From NCBI RefSeq assembly GCF_036327475.1, contig NZ_CP132913.1, forward strand, positions 372,001 through 436,000: a DNA stretch of 64,000 bases. Reading direction: 5' to 3'. Both the position numbers and the translations under genes were made by a program. Below are positions 10,111 through 19,490 of this stretch, one piece after another (positions within the stretch are counted from its first letter, which is position 1; each line of letters begins with the position of its first letter). Under the pieces are notes generated by a model. That model was not told where the DNA came from. It saw nothing but the letters and a program-made list of their open reading frames with translations, and made no database searches. The stretch is from G036327475 sp036327475 (lineage in GTDB: Bacteria; Pseudomonadota; Gammaproteobacteria; Enterobacterales; Enterobacteriaceae).

Positions 10111-10565
10111 GGCGCATGCTGGAGATCGTTAGCTAGGCAAACATCGCCCGCGGCTTCCTGCCTGGGATCCGGAAGTGATGCATAGCACGCTCAGCATGGC
10201 CCACGTCAAGGCGTCGCTGCGATACCAATCCCGATTTTTATGATTCAAATTCTTTGAGATAGTCCAGCGCAGATAGAACGGCGGATCGTTTATTAAATCG
10301 GCGCCCTGCGCCGATTTGCACTGTCGTCTTGGTCATGAATAGGCCTCTTACTACTGTGAGATAAGAAAGACGCACTCCTACGACAAAGAGTTATTGCAGT
10401 ATGGCGCAAGTAGCACGAAAAGCTAAATCCTGCCTTAGCATCTTAGACTTCTATCCCTTTAGCATCTTAGCGCTCGCTGCCGACTAACTTTCCTTAATCG
10501 CTTCGCGCCATACTCTTCACTCGCTAGCTGCCAAGGAGGGGCGGGCACCCACGCCAGACCGTCAT
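10111..10565. other. No gene recognised
   Basis: Minus-strand phrases such as DPPFYLRWTISKNLNHKNRDW suggest more decayed coding sequence continuing the previous remnant, but nothing assignable. The rRNA methyltransferase gene rsmF, which follows letB in relatives, was not found. Confidence 0.35.
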
Positions 10566-10569
10566 GCCA

Positions 10570-11345
10570 TCAGTTCGACGGCGCCGCGGTTTTCCATTCT
10601 TTTTTATTTTTCGCCATAGAGTAGAAAATGCTCGCTCTCAGTCGCCTTCGCCGCCAGCGGCGGCGAAGTAGCAAACGCGATGCCGACGCGGACGAATTGC
10701 CAGAAAGTGCGAACTTGATGTCGTAATCGGAGGCGAGTCAAAAACGGAGTTTGTGCGCACCAGTTGTTGATACTGGCGGCTTGATGCGTAGCGCCACATA
10801 AACTCGGTCAGCCAGCGCGTCGAGGGTCAGACCATGACCGTACTCATCTCGATGCCGCGATACAGCACTGGCATTCCAACCTCTAAACTGCTGGTTTCCC
10901 GGGTATCTATGACGACATTCAGCCCATTCAGATAACTGGAATCGGTGATGGTGGTCTACTGCAATTCTAATGCGCGCGCGGCCGCCCCTTTGCCCGGCTC
11001 AACGTTATAATATACGGTTGTAGCTGCCTTTCTAGATGGTTTACCTAGACGGCGGAGATTTCCGATATCACCACTGAAAACCACGTGCTGTTGACGGTCT
11101 GAGCCAGCGCTAGGTTATTGCAAGTGGAAAGCTTTAGCGTCTCCATATTGGCCGACGTTGATACCCAGATAGCGAATAGGTATGCCGGGGAGAGCTGGCG
11201 TCGTAGGTGCGTAGCACGTCTGGCTGCCAACCGCCGGCGCGGCGTTTTCAGAACAGCAAGGCTCACGAGATACACCTTTCACCACAGCGGCGCCCGCCAA
11301 ATTGTTGAAACTCACCACCCTTGATGGCGAAACGCATTTTATCGT
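10570..11345 (-). pseudogene. letB: LetB (YebT) MCE-domain lipid transport protein, C-terminal fragment
   Basis: The minus strand reads GIPIRYLGINVGQYGDAKAF, then WFSVVISEISAV, an LFRGIE-type segment, LADRVYVALRIK, a LASDYDIKFALSG segment and AFATSPPLAAKATESEHFLL. These align in order with the last two MCE repeats and the tail of E. coli LetB. The first five MCE repeats and the whole of letA are absent: the fragment begins where msrC begins on the other strand. LetB forms a periplasm-spanning tunnel for lipids. Stops and frameshifts also break the fragment. Confidence 0.85.
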
Positions 11346-11752
11346 TGTACTGACCAACGCCAGCGCTTTACTTTATAAACGTCTGGAGGGGTAAGCTGGG
11401 CCGGTTTTTATTTACTCGAGGGTGATATACTTGTGCTCGGACCCTTTTGAGGAAATGTCTTATGCATGCGCACCTCGCTGTGTAAAGCGTCTACGGCGCC
11501 GTAGCGGCGGAAAACCGGATTTCGGCGATGTGCATGCTTTCTGGGCCATATTGCCTGCGACGCTGTGCCAATAATTCAGCAATCATAATGCCTATCACAA
11601 TCGATGAACGCGCGGTAGAGGTTTTTGATATCGATAGCACGATTTATCAACGCTTCGATCAAAATGATGAAGATGGACTGAAAGCGGTTGTGAATTACCT
11701 CTGCCGGCGGTTGGAAACCACCAATCTGTGCAAATTTATCACTAATATTTGA
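11300..11752 (+). pseudogene. msrC: Free methionine-(R)-sulfoxide reductase, degraded
   Basis: Blocks of the GAF-domain enzyme appear in order: GETHFIVVLTNASALLYKRLEG, AGFYLLEGDILVLGPF, HIACDAV, and an intact end GVFDIDSTIYQRFDQNDEDG followed by LKAVVNYLCRRLETTNLCKF. The cysteine-bearing central part is frameshifted. It directly precedes proQ as in relatives. Its 3' end still holds a likely proQ promoter. Confidence 0.88.
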
Positions 11753-11764
11753 TAATGATATAAT
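11736..11764 (+). promoter_or_regulatory. Candidate sigma-70 promoter for proQ-prc
   Basis: A perfect TATAAT at 11759-11764 has a TTATCA-like -35 element 17 bases upstream (4 of 6 consensus positions). It lies about 85 bases before the proQ ATG, inside the end of the dead msrC, which may explain why this end is well preserved. Confidence 0.5.
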
Positions 11765-11847
11765 GTGGCATTTGCTGATGGCATTATTATAATGGCGCCT
11801 GTTCATACCTGCGCTGGCTGGCAAACCTGTTGTAATCAGGAAAATTC

Positions 11848-12507
11848 ATGGAAAATCAACTTAAGTTGAACAGCAGCAAAGAAGTCATTGCCTTTCTGGC
11901 GGAGCGTTTCCCGCTCTGTTTCACGGCCGAAGGTGAAGCCAAGCCGCTTAAGATCGGTATTTTTCAGGACCTTGTTGAACGAGTTCGGGGCAAAGACAAT
12001 ATCAGCAGGACGCAACTGCGTTCCGCATTGCGCCTTTATACTTCCAGCTGGCGTTATCTTTATGGGATAAAGCTTGGCGCGCATCGCGTTGATCTCGATG
12101 GGAATCCCTGCGGCGAGCTAAAAACGCAGCATGTTGAACATGCGCGCAAACAATTAGAGGGAGCCAAGGCCCGCGTTCATCTTCAGCACGCTGCCCAGCA
12201 GGCGAAGAAACGTGAAAACGACGAGGCCACTGCGACTAAGCGGCCCGTTAACAGTGACGCTGTCATGCCTCGAAAACCACCCCCCGAGCAAGAACGTCCT
12301 GAGTCTGCCTCCAGGCAGCCGGCACCGACCGTCAAAACCGTGCCTGTCACCGATATTTCCACTTTGCAAATCGGCCAGGCCATCAAAATCAAAGTGGGTA
12401 AAAATTCCATAGACGCAATCGTCATGGAAATCGCCAAAGAAGGGGTACGAGTGCGGCTCTCTTCCGGGATGGCTTTGATAGCACGCGCAGAACATCTGCA
12501 GTTCTGA
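11848..12507 (+). CDS. proQ: RNA chaperone ProQ
   Basis: Intact 219-residue frame, a little shorter than E. coli ProQ (232). Residues 1 to about 120 form the FinO-like RNA-binding domain: KEVIAFLAERFPLCFTAEGE, then PLKIGIFQDLVERV, RTQLRSALRLYTSSWRYLYG and DLDGNPCGEL. A lysine/proline-rich linker follows, and the C-terminal Tudor-like domain includes VTDISTLQIGQAIKIKVGKN and RVRLSSGMALIARAEHLQF. ProQ binds structured 3' ends of many sRNAs and mRNAs and stabilises them; in E. coli it is also needed for normal ProP activity. The linker is shorter and less basic than in E. coli. It is followed after 17 bases by prc, so the two are probably one operon. Confidence 0.96.
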   Translation: MENQLKLNSSKEVIAFLAERFPLCFTAEGEAKPLKIGIFQDLVERVRGKDNISRTQLRSALRLYTSSWRYLYGIKLGAHRVDLDGNPCGELKTQHVEHARKQLEGAKARVHLQHAAQQAKKRENDEATATKRPVNSDAVMPRKPPPEQERPESASRQPAPTVKTVPVTDISTLQIGQAIKIKVGKNSIDAIVMEIAKEGVRVRLSSGMALIARAEHLQF

Positions 12508-12524
12508 TACGGAGGCCACCAGGG

Positions 12525-14564
12525 TTGAGCACATTTGTCAGAGTCGCCATGATGGCGGGGGTGCTACTAGCAGGCGGGACAATGGCGAGCGGTGACATCA
12601 CCCGCGCCGATCAGATCCCGGTATTAAAGGAAAAAGCACAGCAGAAAACAGTGAGCCAGCGGGTCAGTGCGCGTTTTACGCGATCGCACTATCGCCAGTT
12701 CGATCTGGACATGGCATTCGCCGGCAAAATTTTCAGCCGTTACCTCAACATGCTCGACTACAGTCACAATGTGTTGCTGGCATCAGATATTGTGCAGTTA
12801 GCCGCCAAAAAATCACAACTGGCCAATGAGCTTAAAAGCGGTAAGCTGGATTTGCCGTATGCAATGTACAACCTGGCGGAAAAACGCCGATTTGAGCGTT
12901 ACCAATATGCGCTGGCGCGGTTGGCGAAGCCGCTGAATTTCAACGAAAACGATGCCATCGAAATCGATCGCAGCAAAGCCCCCTGGCCTAAGACCACCGC
13001 TGAGCTCGACGCGCTATGGGATGCCCAAGTGAAGTATGACGCACTGAATCTCAAGCTTACCGGCAAAGATGAGCAAGAGATCCGCGACATTTTAACAAAG
13101 CGCTATCAGTTCGCCATCCGGCGCCTGGCGCAAAGCAATAGCGAAGATGTTTTCCAGCTGATCATGAACGCTTTCGCCCATGAGATCGATCCACATACCA
13201 ATTATCTTTCCCCGCGCAACACTGAGCAGTTCAACGCAGAGATGAGCCTGTCGCTGGAAGGCATCGGTGCGGTATTGAAAATAGATGACAATTACATGGC
13301 GATAAACTCGCTGGTGCCAGGCGGCCCGGCGGCCAAAAGCAAAGCTATTACCGTCGGCGATCGCATAGTGGCTGTAGGCCAGGCCGGCAAACCGATGGTG
13401 GATGTGATTGGCTGGCGACTGGATGACGTGGTGTCGCTGATAAAAGGGCCGAAGGGCAGCAAAGTGCGCCTGGAAATCTTGCCTGCCGGCAAGGGCACCA
13501 AAACCCGCATCGTCACCGTTACCCGTGAGCGTATTCGGCTTGAGGATCGGGTTGTAAAGATATCGGTGAAAACCATTTGCAAGGAAAAAGTCGGCGTTTT
13601 GGATATTCCCGGTTTTTATGTTGGCCTGACCGATGATGTCAAGGTGCAACTGCAAAAGCTGGAAAAACAGAACGTGCAAAGCGTCATTATCGATTTGCGC
13701 GCTAACGGCGGCGGTGCACTAACAGAAGCCGTATCGCTATCTGGGCTGTTTATTCCTAGTGGGCCGGTGGTGTTAGTGCGCGATAACAACGGTAAAATCC
13801 GCGAGGACAGTAATACCGATAGTATTGTCTACTATAAAGGACCGCTGGTGGTGTTGGTGAACAGGTTCAGCGCCTCTGCATCGGAGATCTTCGCCTCGGC
13901 GATGCAGGATTATGGCCGAGCACTGGTGGTCGGCGAGCCGACCTTCGGCAAAGGAACAGTACAGCAATACCGTTCACTGAACCGCATCTATGATCAGGTG
14001 CTGCGCCCGGAATGGCCGTCGCTGGGGTCTATCCAATACACTATCCAGAAATTTTACCGGGTCAACGGCGGTAGCACGCAACGTAAAGGTGTGGTGCCAG
14101 ATATCATCATGCCAAGCGGCACCGAAACCGTCGAAACTGGCGAAAAATTTGAAGATAATGCGCTGCCCTGGGACAGCATAAACGCGGCCACTTATACCAA
14201 GGTCGGTGATTTGAAGCCATTCTCAGCCGGGTTGCTCAAAGCACATCAAGTGCGCATCGCCAAAGATCCTGAATTCCAATATATCCAACAGGATATCGCG
14301 CGTTTCCACGCTATGAAGGAGAAACGCAATTGGGTCTCCCTCAATCTCGCCCAGCGAAAGAAGGAGAATCACGAGGATGATATTATCCGGCTTCAGCGGA
14401 CCAACGAGCGGCTGGTGCGGCAAGGTAAAAAACCAGTGAAGAATCTGGAATCCATTCCTAAGGATTATAAAGAACCGGATCCCTATCTGGATGAAACAGT
14501 ACAAATTGCGCTGGATCTCGCCCATGCCGAGGCCGTCTACTACGCTACACCGCCGGCAGGGTAG
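12525..14564 (+). CDS. prc: Periplasmic tail-specific protease Prc (Tsp)
   Basis: Intact 679-residue frame (E. coli 682), starting with TTG after a GGAGG ribosome binding site. A hydrophobic signal peptide (MMAGVLLAGGTMASG) is followed by DITRADQIPVLKEK. The PDZ domain includes LSLEGIGAVLKI and RIVAVGQAGKPMVDVIGWRL. The catalytic serine lies in NRFSASASEIFASAMQDYG and the lysine dyad partner in GEPTFGKGTVQQY. The protease degrades proteins with exposed nonpolar C termini and, with NlpI, the peptidoglycan hydrolase MepS; it also processes PBP3. It sits in the same order with proQ and htpX as in E. coli. Confidence 0.96.
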   Translation: MSTFVRVAMMAGVLLAGGTMASGDITRADQIPVLKEKAQQKTVSQRVSARFTRSHYRQFDLDMAFAGKIFSRYLNMLDYSHNVLLASDIVQLAAKKSQLANELKSGKLDLPYAMYNLAEKRRFERYQYALARLAKPLNFNENDAIEIDRSKAPWPKTTAELDALWDAQVKYDALNLKLTGKDEQEIRDILTKRYQFAIRRLAQSNSEDVFQLIMNAFAHEIDPHTNYLSPRNTEQFNAEMSLSLEGIGAVLKIDDNYMAINSLVPGGPAAKSKAITVGDRIVAVGQAGKPMVDVIGWRLDDVVSLIKGPKGSKVRLEILPAGKGTKTRIVTVTRERIRLEDRVVKISVKTICKEKVGVLDIPGFYVGLTDDVKVQLQKLEKQNVQSVIIDLRANGGGALTEAVSLSGLFIPSGPVVLVRDNNGKIREDSNTDSIVYYKGPLVVLVNRFSASASEIFASAMQDYGRALVVGEPTFGKGTVQQYRSLNRIYDQVLRPEWPSLGSIQYTIQKFYRVNGGSTQRKGVVPDIIMPSGTETVETGEKFEDNALPWDSINAATYTKVGDLKPFSAGLLKAHQVRIAKDPEFQYIQQDIARFHAMKEKRNWVSLNLAQRKKENHEDDIIRLQRTNERLVRQGKKPVKNLESIPKDYKEPDPYLDETVQIALDLAHAEAVYYATPPAG

Positions 14565-14750
14565 CAACGTCATCAGGCGTCTTAACCGGTGCCCTTTGCC
14601 GCATCTCAAAGAAGGGGTCGAAAAGTTTAACAAAATGTAAAGTTATGTCTTTTAGCAATTTATCGACGCGTAATGCTTGAAAAACGCCGCCAAAACTCTA
14701 GATTAACGTTGCGCAATGGGCGTGATCATTTCCGAGGGACATGACATTTT

Positions 14751-15632
14751 ATGATGCGTATCGCTCTTTTCCTACTCACTAACCTAGCGGTGATGGTGGT
14801 GTTCGGTATTGTGCTTAACCTCACCGGGATTCAGTCCTCCAGTGCCGCCGGATTAATAATAATGGCCGGGCTGTTTGGTTTTGGCGGAGCTTTCGTTTCG
14901 CTGTTAATGTCAAAATCCATGGCGCTGCGCTCGGTCGGCGGCGAAGTGATCGAGCAGCCGTGCAATGAAACCGAACGTTGGCTGCTCACTACCGTCCGCC
15001 GGCAGGCGCTGCAGGCCAATATTACCATGCCGCAGGTGGCGCTTTATCACGCGCCCGATATCAACGCTTTCGCCACCGGCGCCAGACGTGATGCCTCGCT
15101 GGTGGCCGTCAGCACCGGTCTACTGCAAAATATGAACCGCGATGAGACTGAGGCGGTCATCGCTCATGAAATCAGCCACATAGCCAACGGCGATATGGTG
15201 ACCATGACCTTGATCCAGGGCGTTGTGAACACTTTCGTTATTTTCGTTTCGCGGATCCTAGCTCAGCTGGCGGCGGGGTTCATGTCATCGGATCGCGACG
15301 AGGATCAAAGCGGCAATGGTAATCCACTGGTCTATTTTGCCGTCTCCATAATGTTGGAATTGGTGTTCGGGGCACTGGCAAGTATTATCACCCTGTGGTT
15401 CTCACGTCATCGCGAATTCCATGCCGATGCCGGTTCAGCCAAGCTGGTGGGGTGTGAGAAAATGATCGCGGCGCTACAGCGGTTAAAGACCAGTCATGAA
15501 CCGCAGGAAGCCAGCAGCATGATGGCGTTTTGTATCAACGGCCGCAATAAGACATTCAGCGAACTGTTCATGTCCCATCCCTCGCTGGATAAACGGATTG
15601 AAGCACTGCGTTCTGGCGCCTACCTGAAATAA
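14751..15632 (+). CDS. htpX: Inner-membrane zinc metalloprotease HtpX
   Basis: Intact 293 residues, the same length as in E. coli. Two N-terminal membrane segments (ALFLLTNLAVMVVFGIVLNL and AAGLIIMAGLFGFGGAFVSL) precede the zinc site HEISH at residues 139-143, with the third ligand Glu222 in SRHREFHADAGSA. HtpX acts with FtsH on misfolded membrane proteins. Two adjacent ATG codons (14751 and 14754) are possible starts. In E. coli it is under Cpx control, but I did not verify a CpxR box. All downstream genes up to cspC are decayed. Confidence 0.96.
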   Translation: MMRIALFLLTNLAVMVVFGIVLNLTGIQSSSAAGLIIMAGLFGFGGAFVSLLMSKSMALRSVGGEVIEQPCNETERWLLTTVRRQALQANITMPQVALYHAPDINAFATGARRDASLVAVSTGLLQNMNRDETEAVIAHEISHIANGDMVTMTLIQGVVNTFVIFVSRILAQLAAGFMSSDRDEDQSGNGNPLVYFAVSIMLELVFGALASIITLWFSRHREFHADAGSAKLVGCEKMIAALQRLKTSHEPQEASSMMAFCINGRNKTFSELFMSHPSLDKRIEALRSGAYLK

Positions 15633-15679
15633 GGCGTATCGCGCCTTGCGGTGGCGGGCTGCAAACCACAGAACGTTGG

Positions 15680-16345
15680 TCGGTTACCGCTCATACTGCT
15701 CATGAGGCGGTCGGGAAATGACGATGCTTCAAATCCGTGCCGCGCTGGATTTTCAACACGCCAATCCGTTCGGGATTTGAGACGTCGCGTTTATTTCCTA
15801 ACACGCCCACCAACACCAGCCTGGTGTGCGTGCCGCTGTCGCAGAACAGGTTAAACATTCACGCCTTCATCAGCGCGCTGACGGTGTTAAAGCGCTGGCC
15901 ACTACTGTTTGGTCAGCGGCGCGCTGCCATCAGGGTATTGATTGCTATACCGCGGCTCAATTAACGTACCTTGATACTCATCACCGCTGCGGCGCAGAGC
16001 CCTGTAGGACACGGGCGTCATAGCATCAACAAACTGTCAGACAGCGCACACAGCAAAGACATCAGACAGAACACCGCAAGGCCACATTGATAGACGCGCC
16101 AGTGCCTGTACACCTACACATCGCCGAGGCTGGCGAAGGAGAGCAATGAAACGATGACGCCAGTTGATAGGCATTGGCCACCCAAATCGATGCAGTCGGA
16201 CTAGCGTGGAATTCACGAGCAATCGTTGGTAAAGTAACGTGACGTCATCCAAGACCGCATAAGACACTCAGCACAATCGGTAGCTCCGTAGCGCTGCGGC
16301 AGGGGAACTGCGTCATAGTTGATGTAGGTTATTAAGGTTCGTTCG
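15680..16345 (-). pseudogene. yebQ: Major facilitator transporter YebQ, degraded
   Basis: The minus strand starts with VPLPQRYGAT as in YebQ and gives LSVLYAVLDD, then SPTASIWVANAYQL-like pieces in shifted frames. It is far shorter than the usual 457 residues, so most of the gene is deleted as well as frameshifted. YebQ is a putative drug exporter. It lies between htpX and kdgR as in E. coli. Confidence 0.7.
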
Positions 16346-16509
16346 TCTGTAAAAACACTTTTATTGCAGCCGGCGAGGGTGCGTTTCGCACGGGAAATGC
16401 AATCCAATACTAACTAACGCGTGACGACGCAGCCGAACTGCTATTGCGAATTTCACAAGCCGCGGCCTTGTCGCTATACTAGACTGCCATTACAGGATAC
16501 TTATTAACA

Positions 16510-17065
16510 TAGCGATAGTAGAAGTCGACCGGCAACCCGATTCGGTGTCGTCAGTACTGAGCGGGTCATGATGTCGAAAAGTACCGTGTACCGCTTCCTG
16601 CAAACGATGAAATTCCTTGGTTACGTCGCGCAGAATGGCGAATCGGAAAAGCACTCCTTAACGCCCAAACTGTTTGAGCTCGAAACCTCACGCTCACCTC
16701 GGCGAGTTGGATGAAGACGGCATCGTCTACGTCCATAATAAAATGATTTGCAGTAAAATTTATGCGCGCGTTGGCCGCCGTAAGCCGCTCTACAGTGCCG
16801 CGATTGGAAAAGTGTTGCTGATCTGGCGTGACGTCACTGAGGCAGCGGCATTTCCACTCGTAGCACGTCCCGCGCCGCGGCGCCAGGCGAGGATAACAGG
16901 GAACAGGGTGGCCGCGCTGTATCGCGGTACCGATTTTTAATCTCCTTGGCGTTATCATTTGCCGGCATGAGCATCTTGTTTCCAACGATCCGCTTTTTCG
17001 AAGCGGCCAAAATGATTATGTCAAAATACTGCACAACGTGGCGCGCGCCATCTCCTGTCGATAGA
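16510..17065 (+). pseudogene. kdgR: IclR-family repressor KdgR, degraded
   Basis: Recognisable blocks: DSVSSVL near 16540, MMSKSTVYRFLQTMKFLGYV of the helix-turn-helix, AQNGESEKHSLTPKLFELE, LGELDEDGIVYVHNKM, YARVGRRKPLYSAAIGKVLL, then fragments of the ligand domain. The N-terminal helix and several internal segments are deleted. KdgR represses pectin and hexuronate catabolism, including eda. Its loss accompanies the loss of eda in this window. Confidence 0.88.
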
Positions 17066-17470
17066 CTATCACGACCATTGTTTTAGCCCCCAAAGACAGA
17101 ACCGGCTCGCTTAATCCTCCCGTTCGGGTGCTCACGCATATAAGGAAACGATCTTTTCCTATAAAACCAGGAACTGGTGTTCGATCTAGTCGCCTGTCAG
17201 CTGGTAATCAAGCAGATTCTGGACATTATCGATACCATTGTGCCGGCGGAGATGAAAATGTCCGCGCAGTTGAAAACATTAACTTTGGCGCCCATCCTGC
17301 CTCTCGCGATTGAGAAACCTCCTGCCCTTATCGACATGAAATTCGAGCACGCCTCTCCCCGTTAAAGCCGCTACGTGAACGGGTCTCGCCAAAGGTGAAA
17401 CTTGTTTAATTTACAAATTTAGTTTAAGAGGATAACATTAGTCGATTATGCATTTCAAGAATAGGGTTTT
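17066..17470 (+). other. Short reading frames of unknown nature
   Basis: A frame at 17177-17365 reads MFDLVACQLVIKQILDIIDT and ends in ALIDMKFEHASPR, which looks like real but unassigned coding sequence. The region is AT-rich from 17400 to the mgrB remnant. The small gene yobH, present here in E. coli, was not recognised. Confidence 0.35.
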
Positions 17471-17478
17471 GAAAAGAG

Positions 17479-17619
17479 GTAAAACAAATTAAACTGGTCG
17501 CGATCCTGCTGCTCTGTTTGGCTCTTTGGCTGTCGGCGCTGAACAGTTTTGCGATCAGGGAGAGGATTTTCAGCGGCATGTACCTGGTGACCCAATGGAT
17601 GCCTTGGTGCTGTTGTTAA
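17479..17619 (+). pseudogene. mgrB: PhoQ feedback inhibitor MgrB, start codon lost and core altered
   Basis: A 46-residue frame matches MgrB: KLVAILLLCLALWLSALNSF is the membrane helix, and GMYLVTQWMPW is the periplasmic end. The first codon is GTA where a GTG or ATG is expected, and no alternative start lies in frame (a TGA is at 17470-17472). Between helix and tail the text reads AIRERIF where CDQGEDF is expected. This is explained by a 1-base loss in one T run and a 2-base loss in another, which together restore the frame but remove the conserved cysteine. MgrB normally dampens PhoQ activity. Confidence 0.75.
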
Positions 17620-17661
17620 TAAGTAAGGTAGCCACTAGTTCAATGAGTGGCAGGTCAGTTC

Positions 17662-17829
17662 ATGAATGCGTTAGGGGTTAACAGCTTGCACAATCGCTAT
17701 GGCATCCATCCCGGTATTCGTCATCGTACTGGTGGTCTGTTTTTGAACCGTGCCAGTGCCAAAGCAAACGAGCAGATAGCTCTGCTAACCGATCAAGCAA
17801 CAAAATCAACAAACCGAGCTGAAGGGTGA
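17662..17829 (+). pseudogene. yebO: Small membrane protein YebO, frameshifted
   Basis: Starts MNALGVNSL; after a frameshift the membrane segment SIPVFVIVLVVCF appears in another frame and continues as FLNRASAKANEQIALLTD, the conserved YebO core. The frame then drifts again. It follows mgrB as in E. coli. Function of the family is unknown. Confidence 0.7.
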
Positions 17830-17849
17830 GCGCGGGCAACATATTCTGC

Positions 17850-18380
17850 GTGATCCAGCGCTGAGGAACGCACCTCACCGCTGTCGTTTGCCGCCACTAC
17901 GCAGCCCCTACGCAAAACGCAGTTGGCGGCAACCATCGCCGAATTGCCAAATATTACGGTCATCTTGACCGCGGCACGCTGAGGCAGCTGTTAAAACGCT
18001 TTTCCGCGCTGGAGGGTCGCGGCGCCATTGTGTATGGGCGCTTGGTTGTGCCGGCACGGCACTTGAGCATGTGCTCGCTATGAGATCGCAACCGAAGTTT
18101 ATGGTGCGGCTGTGTGCTATCCACGTCGCGCTGGCACTTCTTCTTTCCCTGCGACAGTGGCTATATCCGCGGTTGTCGGAGATTGGCCCACGCCTTGGGC
18201 CGTTTGACGCGGCGGCGCCGGTGTTTATGCACCAAAATGCATGGCGGCAAGTCACATGAGTCCCACCGAGGCGGTGCGTTTTTATCAGGAACTTCAGCAG
18301 CCCAGGGTGATCCCGATTCATTTGGGTGTTCGAGCTAGCGGATGAATCCCTTGACGAGTCGCCGCACGAGTTATCGCGTG
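17850..18380 (+). pseudogene. MBL-fold metallohydrolase (NAPE-PLD/UlaG-like), degraded
   Basis: Pieces include YYGHLDRGTLRQLLKRF (the HDHYDHLD-type metal motif with its first histidine lost), FFPCDSGY (the usual FFAGDTGY), RLSEIGPRLGPFDAA, and MSPTEAVRFYQEL followed by IPIHLGVFELADESLDESP. These are in order but in several frames. The family hydrolyses various phosphodiester or lactone substrates; the substrate here is unknown. Confidence 0.65.
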
Positions 18381-19331
18381 CCTAGCGCGAGGGAAGTGTC
18401 AATAATGCCGGTTTCGCTGTGCTAAAATCGTCGTCAAGATTACGCTATAATATTAGCCCAGGCGTCGGCGGCAATAAAGTTCATCGGTGCTGCGGCCTGA
18501 GGTGCAAGGCCACAGGACGTATCTGTGGCGGACAGACGGCCGTTTAGAGCGGGTAGTATGTGACTTGATGGCCCGGTTTCCCGGTTTGACCGCCACTTGG
18601 ATTCAGTAGAAACGGTTTTGCTTCGTCGCCGGTGCAAACCTGCACGTCAACCTAGACGTGAAAACTTTAGTCGATATCCTGGTCGCCAATTAATACCAAT
18701 CTGTCGGGCGTTCGACTCCCGCAGATAAATTAGATGAAGCTGTGTAAGAAATAATCTCAAAATCGCAACATACTGGCCGAGCACAGGTTATTTTAAATTT
18801 ATTAATTGACATATTAGCAGATTGTTCGCATAAAGATTGCACAACATTGGCGATCCTTTATAACACAACATCAGCATCGCGCTGGGGCAAGAGGCGGGAC
18901 TAATAAGCAGATGCTATCCTGGCATAAGGGCGAGCTGAAGCCATTTGGTATGTCATTGACGTGGTCATACAAATTTAGCACAATATTTCGTTATGTTATG
19001 AAAAGAGGTTATAAGTGGAAGGGTGAAAATTGTGAACTAGACGCCTTGATTTCTTACAGTGATGCATAATAGTTATTTCTGAATAATGCATTGGACGTTG
19101 GTATGGGTTTTCGCTAGTATTACCGCTATCTGATAATTGTAGACTGTAGCGCTATGACTCCGTAGCGCCATAGCCACGCAGGAATGTGGCCCCCGTACTT
19201 TATTGTGGTGGGGTTAGTAGCCCAATGTCTTGATTATGTGCGACATAGCCCGGCCCTGATTAAAAATGGCTTGCCATTGTTTACAGAATATGTAATAACG
19301 CAATTGGGTAAAACGAGGTACAGTTCTGTAT
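18381..19331. other. Long stretch without an assignable gene upstream of yobF-cspC
   Basis: Around 18500-18690 a plus-strand frame reads GHRTYLWRTDGRLERVVCDL, then MARFPGLTATWIQ, and later GANLHVNLDVKTLVDILVAN. This looks like decayed coding sequence, but I could not place it. From 18700 to 19330 the DNA is AT-rich with no coding signal and probably holds the yobF-cspC promoter and leader. Confidence 0.4.
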
Positions 19332-19467
19332 ATGAGTGGCATTTTCAGTAAAGAAGTATTGCATGTAAACGATTTTCGTTGCATACCGCTTCTCTGCCGA
19401 TCCTTATCTTAGTGCCTCAAGCAGTAACGAATCCAGTTTGTCTCTGTATCGCCAAATGGCGAATTAA
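19332..19467 (+). pseudogene. yobF: Small stress protein YobF, frameshifted
   Basis: Starts MSGIFSKEVLHV, as in YobF (MCGIFSKEVL), then after a one-base shift continues AYRFSADPYLSASSSNESSL to a TAA at 19465-19467, 23 bases before cspC. The total of 136 bases is one more than a whole number of codons. YobF-cspC are co-transcribed in E. coli. A programmed shift is not excluded, but simple decay is more likely. Confidence 0.75.
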
Positions 19468-19490
19468 ACACTCCAAAGGAAATATGCAAG

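Noticed and set aside
12154..12534. Open frames antisense to proQ
   Set aside because: Mirror of the well-conserved proQ coding strand; no similarity or start signal.
13092..13679. 195-residue open frame antisense to prc
   Set aside because: Lies fully opposite the PDZ region of prc and has no family features; it is a shadow of GC-rich coding sequence.
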